Below, piece after piece: positions 54,945 to 64,000 of a stretch of DNA of 64,000 bases. The stretch comes from Azolla caroliniana (Eukaryota > Polypodiophyta): positions 9,982,001-10,046,000 of the forward strand of contig JBHGNT010000014.1 in the NCBI GenBank assembly GCA_043228905.1, in the 5' to 3' direction. The translations under genes were made by a program, and so were the position numbers. A model generated the notes under the pieces. The model was not told the DNA's origin. It worked only from the letters and a program-made list of their open reading frames with translations, and did no database searches. Every line of letters starts with the position of its first letter. The first letter of the stretch is position 1.

Positions 54945-55570
54945 ATTGTTGCTAAACCCTATTGAGTCTAGTTGTCCATTGCTGCCATTCTACACTCAGT
55001 TACCACCACTATGCGGTCCAAGTATCATCTACCACTGTTCGATCCAACGGAGTTCACTCCTCCATTGCCACAATTCTACACTCAGTTGTCGCCGTTGTTT
55101 AGTCCAAGCATCATCTGCCAAGTTCACTCCTCCATTGCTTCCATTGTACACTCAGTTGCCACTACTATGAAGGTTGTATATTGCTGCCACTTTTCGATCC
55201 GACGGAGTTAATGCCTTCTCCACTGCTGCCATTCTACTCTCAATTATCGTCATTGTGCGTTCCAAGCATCATCTACCATTGTTCGATCTGATGGAGTTCA
55301 CTCATCCATTGCCATCATTCTACACTCAGTTGTCGCTATTGTTCGGTCCTGGATTGCTGCCACTTTTGGATTTGACGGAGTTCACTCATCCATTGCCATC
55401 ATTCTACACTCAGTTGCCGCTATTGTTCAGTCATGTATTGTTGCCACTCTCATTTGTCGTCATTTTGCATTCCAAGCATCATCTACCACAGTTCGATCCG
55501 ACAAAATTCACTCCTCCATTGCCATCATTCTACACTTAGTTGCTGCCATTGTTCGGTCCTGGATTGCAAT
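54945..55570 (+). repeat. Minisatellite with coding-like translation
   Basis: About 620 bp of imperfect tandem units, roughly 75-115 bp. They are built from CATCATCTACCACTGTTCGA, GATCCAACGGAGTTCACTCC, TCCATTGCCATCATTCTACA and CTCAGTTGTCGC blocks. Conceptual translation gives repeated FTPPLPSFYTQL, but the frame changes between units, there is no start context and no partner domain, so it is treated as a repeat and not a gene. Confidence 0.7.
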
Positions 55571-55674
55571 AACTATTATGTCTATTGATTATCTTATGTA
55601 TTGTTGTTGCCCATATCCATCTTTAATACATGTCTTTTTTTCGGGAAAATTAGGGTTTAAACCTGTCAAGCCAA

Positions 55675-57590
55675 ATGGAAGAGGAAGGAGGGTGTTTAGA
55701 ATTACCCCTCAATGATCATCAGGATAGGGATGACGCTATTAAGACACAACAAGCGATACGAAAGTATTGGGCAGAAAAAGTATAGCTAACTAACTATTCC
55801 CAATAGCTAATTATTTATTACCAACTAATTTAGCTATTACCATCTATTTAGCTGCCAGGATAGCTAATTAGCAACCAGAATACCTAATTAGCTACCAATC
55901 ATAGCTATTTAGCTACCATAATAGCTAATTAGTTGCCTATGACTATAGTTAATTAGCTACCAGATTAGCTAACTAGCTATTCCCAATAACTAATTTAGTT
56001 ATTACTAGTTAATTAGCTACTAGGATAGCTACTTAGCTACCAGAATAGCTAATTAGCTACCTATGACTATTAGCTACCACTTAGCTAACTAGTTATTCCC
56101 AATAGCTAGTTTAGCCATTACCAGCTAATTAGCTACCAATCATAGCTATTTAGCTACCAGAATAGCTTATTAGCTGCTATAATAGGTTTGGAGCATAGCT
56201 AATCCGCTAATTAGTATGTCCATTTTATTACGCAGGTTGATTTATTTATTAGGTTTAGGCGAATGCATCCAAATATCAGAGTTCAACTACGAACATTTGA
56301 GTCTCTTAAGCCACACTTTGTGAGACGCTTAAAGGATCGATACACATGTTGTTGCATTTACCATGTACAAATGGGTTTTCTCAAGGACTCTGTTAATCTA
56401 CCACATCACCATAGCGCCTCCTTAACTAATGCAGTTTGCACTTGTGAGTGCCCAATTTGTCGATCAAGCCCACAAGAGCACTGTAAATCATCTGAGCATG
56501 TTATTTCTTTCATGAGTTGTCTTCTAGATTTAGTATTGTGTCCGAGAGAAACTGAGGCTATCTTTTCCACGGTCATAAATGTGTCATGGGTTTATGTCAA
56601 GATTGTGGCCATGGTAGATTTAGGTGGTGTCCAAATGAATTGAGTAGTGAAATATTAATCTTTGTCAAGTTATTGAGTCAGTTGACACCAATTTCGAAGG
56701 AAAGGTGTGTAAAAGAAAGGATCTAGTTAGGAAGTCGCTTAAACCAAGGAATTTTGTGTCTCTATTTGCAGTATCTCTAGGAAAGTTCATGAAACACAAC
56801 TTCATTTATTCATGGCAAGCCCATCAGTTTATTGCATATCTGATTTTCCAAATGATGTAGTAGTCTCATAGTAGATTTCGTAGAGAATTATACTTTCAAG
56901 CAACATAACATCGGTGTTCAATGCAGGTAACCATTTTTGTGCACAACATATTTTCGAGTTTTAGGTGACGTTAAAAAAGTAATTCATTTTTTTTATTTTT
57001 GATGATAAGAAGCATGATACCTTGTTCATCCAACACTGTTTTTAACTTACATTGGCAATGGTTATTAGCTACACGTTTGGAGCTTACTCAACATTGGGTC
57101 TGGTCCGACAGAGCTGTGTCACAATTCAAGGCTAGACGTCCATTTTATTTTGTGGGGAGGTATCCTGCTATAACAGGTTTGGAGATGAGATAGAATTTAT
57201 TTGGGTCTGGCTATGGTAAAGGTGAACATGATGGTGCAGGTGTTGTTATAAAGAGGGCACTTACCCATGAACAACTAAAGGCAGATGATGTGCAAATGAA
57301 TTGTGCAACACATGGTGTTGAATTTTTAAGAGCTAATATGTCAATGAGTGCAACTGGTGTTTATTCCTCGCAGGTCCGAGATATCAAATGTGAATTTTAG
57401 GAAGTGACGATAGATGAAGTAAATAGGGAGAAGACTTGGGAGTGCCAAGGAATTCCCGAATTGCGATCTCTCCATGTTGTTCGCGGTTATTCTAGGTTGG
57501 ATGGTCATTGTATTACGGTTAGAGAAATTTTGTATCTACTGAGACATTCTACATCAAAGGTATTTCTTACGCAAAACTAGATGATTATGA
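55675..57590 (+). pseudogene. X1: transposase-like cysteine-rich protein gene (degenerate)
   Basis: Exon 1 55675-55779 (MEEEGGCLELPLNDHQD to RKYWAEK, phase 0, GTATAG donor). Intron to 56235 (TACGCAG). Exon 2 from 56236: VDLFIRFRRMHPNIRVQLRT, FESLKPHFVRRLKDRYTCCC, then CTCECPIC and, after a frameshift near 56570, CQDCGHGRFRWCPNEL. Further pieces: FVSLFAVSLGKFMKHNFIYS (about 56745), VDFVENYTFKQHN (56880-56918), WVWSDRAVSQFKARRPFYFV (about 57100), GSGYGKGEHDGAGVVIKRAL (about 57205) and TWECQGIPELRSLHVVRGYS (about 57440). I recall this motif order (cysteine-rich N terminus, D-F-x-E-N-Y, then GKGEHDG-x-G-x-x-x-KR) from uncharacterised plant and animal proteins of probable transposon origin. At least two in-frame TAGs and one frameshift show decay. 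Confidence 0.6.
55785..56225 (+). repeat. Palindromic minisatellite, block 1 (in X1 intron 1)
   Basis: Imperfect units of about 22-30 bp with TAGCTAATTAGCTACC and CCAGAATAGCTA cores. It fills almost the whole first intron of X1, from just after the donor to near the acceptor. Confidence 0.8.
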
Positions 57591-57599
57591 TTATGTGTG

Positions 57600-58155
57600 T
57601 AGTCTATTAGAAGACAAACTAGTGTCGTACATGTACTCTCATTTGGTCAGGTGCATCAACGTCCCAATGTCACAATACAATAGCTACTCAGGTTTATACA
57701 CAGTTAGTGCTAATGTGTATGAATGTATTTACAACAATATTCCATGGAATTTGTAGCTACAAGTAGCAATTACTAGTTTTCTTGTAAAATAAACAAAGCA
57801 CATGTATTGCAAATAAACAGTTAAATAAATTCGTTTGGGAGTTTGTTTTTTTATGTACAATCTACTTTTTGTGCTTCTTTCTCAATAAAATCATGCGTCT
57901 TTTTTATATATAGCCTTATTTCTTTTCTTCTTTCTTAAAAACTAGTTTAATAATATCGTTTAGGGTTCTTCTTTCTGATATATAGATTTACTCAAGTGAA
58001 CCATGTACAAGTTAAAATAGTTTGCATAATTTTATGATAAAGCACTATCATGAAATCAACAATCCTGAACATACTCTTAAAATTATGTAGTAGATAAGTT
58101 ACTCAAAACAAGCAATTTAATTCTTCATTGATTAATCTGTCTTCAAATTACATAT
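57600..58155. other. Spacer between the convergent X genes
   Basis: AT-rich, no coding frame beyond X1 remnants to about 57760. It probably contains the 3' ends of both transcripts. Confidence 0.4.
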
Positions 58156-59229
58156 TTATAACATCCCATTGGCATTGTCTACAAATCTCCTATAAACAGT
58201 TAAGCTCTTGCTGGTCATTGGAACTTCTCTACATATATGATTTGCATACCAAGCTCGGTATAGAGTCCACAACCATGCAATTAGTTGGCAGCTCAATGTT
58301 TTCACCAAATAGTGTTTAAGCATTTCCTCGAGTAGAATGAGACAGCATCTGCGAATGTTGAAGTAATGCCGGAAATGTTCTGTATCCAGAATCAATGTAT
58401 TGTCGGCATTATGTTCTGGCCAAGTAGCCCAAAAATCAGAAAGTCTTTTGAATCTTGCAACATCCTTCTGCTCACATTTCTCTTGTGTCCATTGAACCTT
58501 GAAATGTTGTCGCCACTTCGGGAAGAATCTTTCTACACACTTCCACACATCTGTACGTGTTTTTCCACTCCAAATAAACAAATCAAAGTATTGCACAACC
58601 CACTCTAGAAATTGATTTGCGTCCCTCCTTGGTGTCATATATCGCACACTCATCAGGACTTTATCAAGCTCCAAGATCAAGGCTCTTCTTTCGACTTCTA
58701 ATGGTTTAGGTTTCCATTCCTGTAATTGAGCCTCTGTTACACCAATTATTGGTAGCACACGATCAATTTCAATCAACTCAGATTCTGTCGGCACAATTGG
58801 TGTCCTTTTCCTCTTCAAACCCCTGGTCGACTGTGTTGGGCCTCGCTTCACATTTTGGTGCTCTTGTATTGTCGACTTAGTCATTAGCTTGGTGCATGTA
58901 GATACTGATCTAGTCGATATCAGCCCACTGGTATCACAGGCTGCATCTACCTGCAAAATCAAATCATCTGTGCAACATGCTTGATCAACTTGCGTGGCCA
59001 GATCATTTGTGTCAGTTGCTACATCTACTTTCAAGATGTGGCCCTCTAAGCACGCAACAACATCAATAGTTTCCACACTACCATTGGCCTTAGGAGCAAT
59101 AGATTCAAACCCTTTAGACTCTGCAACATCAGAAAACACCAACATATTCACACTCACAAAGTAACTAACAGTCTCATAAAACAATATAATGAACATGAAA
59201 TATTTTCCATCATAGAACAACATGAACAT
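58156..59229 (-). pseudogene. X2: FCP1-like (HAD phosphatase family) protein, probably inactive
   Basis: 357 codons in one open minus-strand frame. The first about 34 codons may be intron, as GATGTTGCAG before GTCTAAAGGG (near 59128) is a good acceptor. A basic stretch GLKRKRTP (about 137-144) resembles a nuclear signal. The FCP1/NIF homology domain covers about 180-330. It has RRALILELDKVLMSVRY (the nucleophile motif, normally DLDxTL; first Asp is Glu here), FDLFIWSGKTRTDVWKCVE (motif II Ser) and NTLILDTEHFRHYFN (motif IV Asp kept). FCP1/SCP enzymes dephosphorylate the RNA polymerase II tail. With the nucleophile lost, catalysis is unlikely. The C-terminal part looks mutated around residues 291-310. 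Confidence 0.7.
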
Positions 59230-59389
59230 AATTATCTTGGAGAAACATCATAGAGTTCCATTACATAATGTGGATCAAGCAACAACCAATTTGAGGTTTT
59301 ACTTGTCCAAATAGATCATAGTAAAACTTCATAAAACCCTAGGAAAATCGCTAATAAACATATCCCACTAATAAGTATTTCGCTCCAAT

Positions 59390-59880
59390 TCAAGAGCCCC
59401 TTGACCGAGTAATTGGTCTTGTCCCCGATCGTGGCCCCTTGTTTAGCCTTTTTCTAGTCAATTGCCCATTTAGCCTTGCTTCTTTCACCCATTGCACAAG
59501 TCTGTCCTCCTCCGAAAACCTCTTCATCACCTCAGCAGTGGCTTTCACGTCAGCCGAATCTCTTGCTAGCTTTTCCAGCATAGTGGGATCTGTTTGGATA
59601 TTATCAATAGTTGGGCTCGGTGGGGTGGAATAAAGGTTTTGGGATTCAAAGAAATGTTGCATCAAGAGTTCAAAAACACTGTTGTTGTGAACCTTAGATT
59701 TACATGTTGTTTCCAATACTTCATTTCTTTTCACATCGTTGCCTAATTCAGTACAATCTTCCAAAAGAATAGGGTGGAGCTGATCTGAAGGAGATCTTAC
59801 TTTCAGCCACGTTGGCAACTATCTCTCCTCATCGGTTGCAACATCATCATCACCAAACACCTCATGTGCCCCCCTTAATC
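59390..59880 (-). pseudogene. X3 last recognised exon
   Basis: GAHEVFGDDDVATDEER, a TAG, LPTWLKVRSPSDQLHPILLE, a helical region with VFELLMQHFFESQNLYSTPP, KLARDSADVKATAEVMKRFS and LVQWVKEARLNGQLTRKRLN, and the end TRSRGS then TGA at 59390. It is acidic at its start and basic at its end. No known domain recognised. It lies between the large minisatellite and X2, in the same direction as both, so X2 and X3 may once have been one transcription unit. Confidence 0.5.
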
Positions 59881-59904
59881 CACAAGATTCTACAACAACA
59901 TGGT

Positions 59905-60935
59905 AGCCAATTAGCTACTCAGCTACATTTTAGCTAACTAGCTATTCTTCTAGACTATGACAGTAGCTAATTAGCTACCATTTAGCTAATTAGCTACTTC
60001 TCTTAGGTATGATACTAACTAATTAGCTACCACTTAGCTAATTAGCTACTCTTTGTCAATATGGTAGCAATGAATTAGCTACTCTACTAAAGTATGGTAG
60101 TAGCTAATTAGCTATTAGTTAGCTAATTAGCTACTCAACTAAAGTATGGTACTAGCTAATTAGCTACTATAGCTAAAGTATGGTAGTAGCTAATTAGCTA
60201 TTGTACTAAACTATGGTAGTAGATAATTAGCTACCACTTCGCTAATTAGCTACTGTACTAAACTATGCAAGACTAGATGATTAAGATTATGCAAGACATT
60301 CTACTTAAGTATGGTAGTAGCTAATTAGCTACTATAGCTAGAGTATGGTAGTAGCTAATTAGCTACTATAGCTAGAGTATGGTAGTAGCTAATTAGCTAC
60401 GACTTAGCTAATTAGTTATTGTACTAAACTATGGTAGTAGCTAATTAGCTACCACTTAGCTAATTAGCTACTAAGCTAAAGTATGGTAGTAGCTAATTAG
60501 CTAAGTGGTAGCTAATTAGCTATTGTTCTAAACTCTCGTAGTAGCTAATTCGCTACCATTTAGCTAATTAGCTACTCAGCCTACTATACTAAACTATAGT
60601 AGTAGCTACTTAGCTACTACTTAGCTAATTAGTTATGAGCTAAAGTATGCTAGTAGCTAATTAGCTACCACTTAGCTAATTAGTTACTCAGCTAAAGTAT
60701 GGTAGTAGCTAATTAGCTACCACTTAGCTATTGTCGTAAACTATGGCTAATTATCTACCACTTAGCTAATTAGCTACTCAGCTAAAGTATGGTAGTAGCT
60801 AATTAGTTACTGTACTAAACTATGGTAGTAGCTAATTGGCTACCACTTAGCTAATTAGCTACTCAGTTAAAGTATGGTAGTATCTAATTAACTACCACTT
60901 AGCTAATTAGCAATTACACCACAACCATAATAGTT
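59905..60935. repeat. Palindromic minisatellite, block 2
   Basis: About 1 kb of units near 50 bp: GTATGGTAGTAGCTAATTAG followed by CTACCACTTAGCTAATTAGC and a TACT(C/G)... spacer. Each unit has two copies of the perfect palindrome TAGCTAATTAGCTA. It lies in a presumed intron of X3, on the opposite strand from the gene that holds block 1. Confidence 0.85.
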
Positions 60936-61133
60936 AAATAGTTTCCACACTTTATATGGCTTACCTAATTAACAAAGATGTAACTAATTAGCTACACTAT
61001 GGTCACAAGCATCAATTTTACTTGTTAGTTTGCTCCACTCATCTGGGAGAGTTGTACTGCAATCCCCCAAACAGAATGCAACAATGCGACAGGTATATTG
61101 AAAACAAACGATATGGTATGTGTGATGGCATGG

Positions 61134-61379
61134 TTATAGGTGAACCAACAGAGTAGCAATTTTGTCCTCTACACGTAATCTGCAAGCAATGCAACATGCT
61201 TGAACAATCAATATATCTTTTCCTAGTTCTCCTTCATTTGGTAAGGGAGGAATAATGTTCAGGTCCAATTCTTGTCTGCTCCTTACCATCCCCTCCACAA
61301 AATGTAGCTGCTTCTTAAGGCAACTAACTACATGTTCTCGACAGGAGTATTGTTCCTTCAACGCAGTCGAGAAATTTAC
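61134..61379 (-). pseudogene. X3 exon 4
   Basis: Acceptor TAATAG then VNFSTALKEQYSCREHVVSC, LKKQLHFVEGMVRSRQELDL, NIIPPLPNEGELGKDILIVQ, ACCIACRLRVEDKIATLLVH. Phase 0 with exon 3. A stop or lost donor follows at 61136. No stops inside; helical, Cys-containing, unknown function. Confidence 0.6.
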
Positions 61380-61439
61380 CTATTAATTATTCCTTAATGA
61401 GGAAGATACAACAACAAGAAACAAGAATAATTAACTTAC

Positions 61440-61583
61440 TTGTAGCTTGTCCAAAGTGTAATCAGCGATAGTATTTACACCTAGAAGGTCCAGGTTCATT
61501 GAAAGAACTTGGATCTCTGTTTGCAATTGAATTTTTTGTCGGGGATCCAGTGACCCCTCAATTTCAAGCTCATGTTGAGCAAC
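61440..61583 (-). pseudogene. X3 exon 3
   Basis: 48 codons, acceptor GGAACAG, donor CAA/GTAAGT: VAQHELEIEGSLDPRQKIQL to YTLDKLQ. Open, phase 0 at both ends; the intron to exon 4 is only 60 bp. Confidence 0.62.
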
Positions 61584-61665
61584 CTGTTCCAGATAATGCC
61601 TCACTAGCACATTTTCATGTACAAGTTATTTATAACATATTAAATACTAGCAAAACAATAGGTAC

Positions 61666-62347
61666 CTGAATCTTATTTTTGATTGTTGTAACTACCAAAG
61701 TGACTTTGCTCTCCATCGCAGTAGCCAATGTTGCTTTCTCTAAATCAGTATTAAAAAACTCCAATGTCTCACAAGATTCATGGACAGTTTTTAGCATATA
61801 GCAAATCAATGTCTCACCTGTATCATCGACATTGGCTTTCATTGTGTACCGGTGTGGTGTATACTTGCAGGTTTGTTGGGAGTCGACAGTTGCATCATCA
61901 ACTACCATGATCCAAAATCTTGCCATTTTTTGTTGCCAACTCCCCATCTTCCGTCATCTTTCTACCGATGCCTCACCATAAATTGCCTAAGCTACCCTGT
62001 ACATTTCAGGGTCACAAGATTCCTTCATTTTTTTGCAATACTCATATGCAAAAGCTCTGGCAAATGAAACAGACAATTCGTTCTTGACCAAGATCTCTTG
62101 ATGTATTTTCTGGTGCAGTCTCATGCAGTTGTCATACAGGTCCGAGTGTACATGCTTGAGCTTGAGCTTGCCTTTCACTCTAGGCAATTTATATATGAAC
62201 ATCTAGTCTACATCACTAATCAATTTATATGTTAGAACAACAGGGTCAATAACCTCGAGCGACAGACCATATATCTTGTGAAAGTCCTCCTTTGTCTCAC
62301 AAAATTTTGCGAAGTTCAGCACTCTAGGATAGGGAGGAACGAGCCAC
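61666..62347 (-). pseudogene. X3 exon 2 (three stops)
   Basis: After acceptor TATTTTAG: WLVPPYPRVLNFAKFCETKE, IYGLSLEVIDPVVLTYKLIS, a TAG, KLPRVKGKLKLKHVHSDLYD, NCMRLHQKIHQEILVKNELS, a TAG, AIYGEASVER, a TGA, then WQQKMARFWIMVVDDATVDS and CETLEFFNTDLEKATLATAM. Donor CAG/GTACCT. One frame throughout, so the three stops are point mutations. Function not recognised. Confidence 0.6.
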
Positions 62348-62712
62348 CTAAAATAGAAAATCAATAATCAGAATTGGTGCAAAAACAGAATTTTTAATGT
62401 GAATTTGGTGTAAAATTACAACACTTTGAGACAGTAACCTGAAATTTGTAATCTGTCCTTTTCAACATGTATCAGAAATCAACCACTTAAAAAATTAGAA
62501 ACCATAATCATAATTTTTCATGAGAATTGATGCAAAATTACAACAGATTCCAATAGTAATTTGAAATTTGTAATTATAAATTTGTAACCAGGAACTTGAA
62601 ATCTGAAATTTGTAATCAGAAACCCTAAACCACTTAAGGAAAACACAAACCCTAACCATCACTAAAGGCATAAATCAACCATAATACGAAATTCTGTCAA
62701 TAAAAAACACAC

Positions 62713-62741
62713 CTACTGCTACACCCCGATCTTTGAGACAT
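62713..62741 (-). pseudogene. X3 candidate first exon
   Basis: ATG TCT CAA...: MSQRSGCSS followed by AG/GTGTGT, a good donor. Its phase fits exon 2, completing an Arg codon. Short, so supported mainly by splice and phase agreement. Confidence 0.4.
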
Positions 62742-62908
62742 CCCTGTTTGGCACTCCAACGACTTCGCCCTATTCGATTTTTGGGAAAGATGAACATGCA
62801 CCAAAGTTACATACAGTTAGCAGAAAGTAAAAAAAAGTTTTTTTAATATGTAACTGATAAATACCTGGATGGCGATCGAATTGGTCGTGTGTTTTAGCTC
62901 TGAAGGTG

Positions 62909-63410
62909 TGTTAACAGTTTCTGGGAAAACACCTTCGATGAGCCCACAGGCTATTGGTGTCAAGGGATCGTGTTACGTGGGAGCCTCTTCTACACGGGGA
63001 AGAAGAAAAGAAGAAAGAACGAGGAGCGTACACGGGCTACAACCCGTTAGGCATAAGCATAGCTCGCTTTACGAGTATGGGGAGAATACACAGATAGAAT
63101 ATTAGAAAAACGAAACTTATATTAAACGATAGAGCTCCCAGTGAGTACAATACTCGGCTCTCAACTAGAAACAGTTAGTGCAGAGCTTGCTACTAGGATA
63201 TTCCTCTCTCTAAGAATGATCTAGATAAATCCCCCCTTGGGGTATGCATAACTTGGGTTATATAGTTTTCCCCTTCAGACAGAGCGGAGCCATCGACTAA
63301 TTGTGAGGGTTCAAACATGACTATTTCTAGTCTTACCTATTTCCTCACCTACTCTTTTACCTAACGACAAGTTTACATAATATATTTATATTTCTGGCCT
63401 ATGGACAACA
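62909..63410 (-). repeat. TRG-2 3' LTR
   Basis: About 502 bp from TGTTAACAG to GGACAACA. A minus-strand CTATATAACCC box lies at 63265-63255. To its right the sequence GGCACGCTTGTGGGACAGGACCTTG closely matches the 27 bases just inside the TRG-1 3' LTR (from 3085), which identifies the family and the orientation. Confidence 0.65.
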
Positions 63411-63542
63411 CTTGGCACGCTTGTGGGACAGGACCTTGTTCGTCGGATCCACGGTTCACAATGTGGAGGAGTAACCATGGATTTGGAAAAACAACACAAT
63501 TTACAAAAATTGCCCGTTCATACGAGGGCTTATAGGGTTGTT

Positions 63543-64000
63543 TTATTCCTCTTCCAATATGCCGAGGATATCCTCAGGGGCATGGGGTTGGTCTGGCTGC
63601 TCGAAAGGTGGGGTTGGTGATGGAGGTTTTGTTGCTGAGTTGGGGATGGTGGTGTCGTCATGTGTGCCTTCCCCTGTTGGGACCGATTCAGGCAGGGTCG
63701 TGGTTATAGTCTGTGGCTCGGGTGGGATGTCGAGGTTTGTAGGGGCAGGCTCCTCCGGTCTAGCTGCCATGGTGGGTGGCTCGGGTCCTTGCTCGTTGGT
63801 TGTGGAAGCTCTGTTAATCCCGGTAGCGAGTCGTTCCTCCTCGTACACTTCGGCTTCTAAGCTAAACACCATTAGATCGTCGTTGAATTCCTCTAAAAGT
63901 TGCTCGATGGCCGCGGTGTGGGATGCTGCCAAGGTATGATATTCCTCAGTTAAGTCTTCACGGAGGGTCTGGATGCTGGTATCATCCATCTTGTAAAACC
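63543..64000 (-). CDS. TRG-2 C-terminal gag-type ORF (partial)
   Basis: At least 148 codons on the minus strand, running off the right edge (first ATG in the window at 63989, frame open above it). The acidic N-terminal half has a helix (EEYHTLAASHTAAIEQLLEE, FNDDLMVFSLEAEVYEEER). The rest is Pro/Thr/Glu-rich, as in the TRG-1 linker, and ends DILGILEEE. It stops about 130 bp before the LTR, as the TRG-1 protease frame does. No protease or knuckle motif is visible in this part, so the assignment rests on position and composition. Confidence 0.5.
   Translation of the reverse strand, partial: FYKMDDTSIQTLREDLTEEYHTLAASHTAAIEQLLEEFNDDLMVFSLEAEVYEEERLATGINRASTTNEQGPEPPTMAARPEEPAPTNLDIPPEPQTITTTLPESVPTGEGTHDDTTIPNSATKPPSPTPPFEQPDQPHAPEDILGILEEE

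Larger units (their letters stand above)
54672..62908. mobile_element. Region X: candidate multi-gene DNA element, boundaries unknown
   Basis: An 8-kb stretch unlike the rest of the window. It contains four repeat blocks and degenerate genes on both strands that meet tail to tail near 57.8-58.1 kb. A plus-strand gene (from 55675) resembles transposon-derived proteins of plants and animals. Minus-strand genes (62741-59390 and 59229-58156) end in an FCP1-like domain. The plus gene's intron 1 and a minus-gene intron both contain minisatellites based on TAGCTAATTAGCTA. No terminal inverted repeats or target duplications were found. It could be one decayed DNA transposon or degenerate host genes. 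Confidence 0.45.

Noticed and set aside
54946-55539. Proline-rich secreted protein gene
   Set aside because: Overlapping frames all derive from one tandem repeat, frames switch between units, and there is no signal peptide or splice structure.
59905-60935. CRISPR-like array
   Set aside because: Units are variable with no unique spacers, there are no cas genes, and the DNA is plant nuclear; it is a minisatellite.
54672-62908. Helitron or CACTA element
   Set aside because: No CTRR end with hairpin, no CACTA ends and no Rep/helicase or TnpD-type protein were seen.

Overview
This window is plant nuclear DNA from a repeat-rich genome. The evidence is a plant-type C2H2 zinc-finger gene (QALGGH finger, LxLxL repression tail) with a normal GT-AG intron, surrounded by Ty1/copia and Ty3/gypsy LTR retrotransposons and LINE fragments. 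No bacterial-type genes are present. The size of the nest, the LINE type and the 55-63 kb gene family would suit a large-genome vascular plant, possibly a fern or lycophyte, but the sequence alone does not settle this.

Layout, left to right. (1) 1-7.3 kb: a decayed minus-strand copia element (Copia-A), cut by an LTR-like unit (581-1579, repeat CCAGT) that carries a LINE piece, and by a gag-protease-only LTR element (TRG-1, 2623-6485, repeat GCATT). (2) 7.3-19.3 kb: a minus-strand LINE (LINE-2) split by Copia-B (8703-19053, repeat GTATG), itself split by a young copia (CopE-1, 12265-17595, repeat ATTTG). (3) 19.3-42.9 kb: a copia 3' half with its LTR (Copia-F), followed directly by copia internal sequence ending in a different LTR type (Copia-D). 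Copia-D holds a nest: CopE-2 (22105-37924, repeat AGATC) contains a chromovirus (23190-33624, repeat TCTGC), which contains CopE-3 (24693-30005, repeat CGAGG). (4) 42.9-47.7 kb: a low-repeat island with the one convincing host gene. (5) 47.7-54.7 kb: two more copia remnants (H plus, G minus) and a LINE end (LINE-3). (6) 54.7-62.9 kb: an unusual unit, 'region X', with tail-to-tail multi-exon gene remnants. One encodes a cysteine-rich, transposase-like protein and another an FCP1-like HAD domain. Introns on both strands carry minisatellites built on the palindrome TAGCTAATTAGCTA. (7) 62.9-64 kb: a second gag-type LTR element entering from the right.

Function. Almost every pol gene is broken. 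The three CopE copies are nearest to intact, with at most two stops or one frameshift plus the nested insertion, and their LTR pairs differ at about one to four sites by eye. The chromovirus has the most unusual regulatory DNA. Its LTR is a giant inverted repeat (about 320-bp arms) with perfect multimeric heat-shock elements about 15 bp upstream of a TATA box in each arm, so heat-driven and convergent transcription are plausible. The host gene is predicted to encode a single-finger transcriptional repressor. Element borders rest on matching target-site duplications where given; LTR differences were counted by eye.
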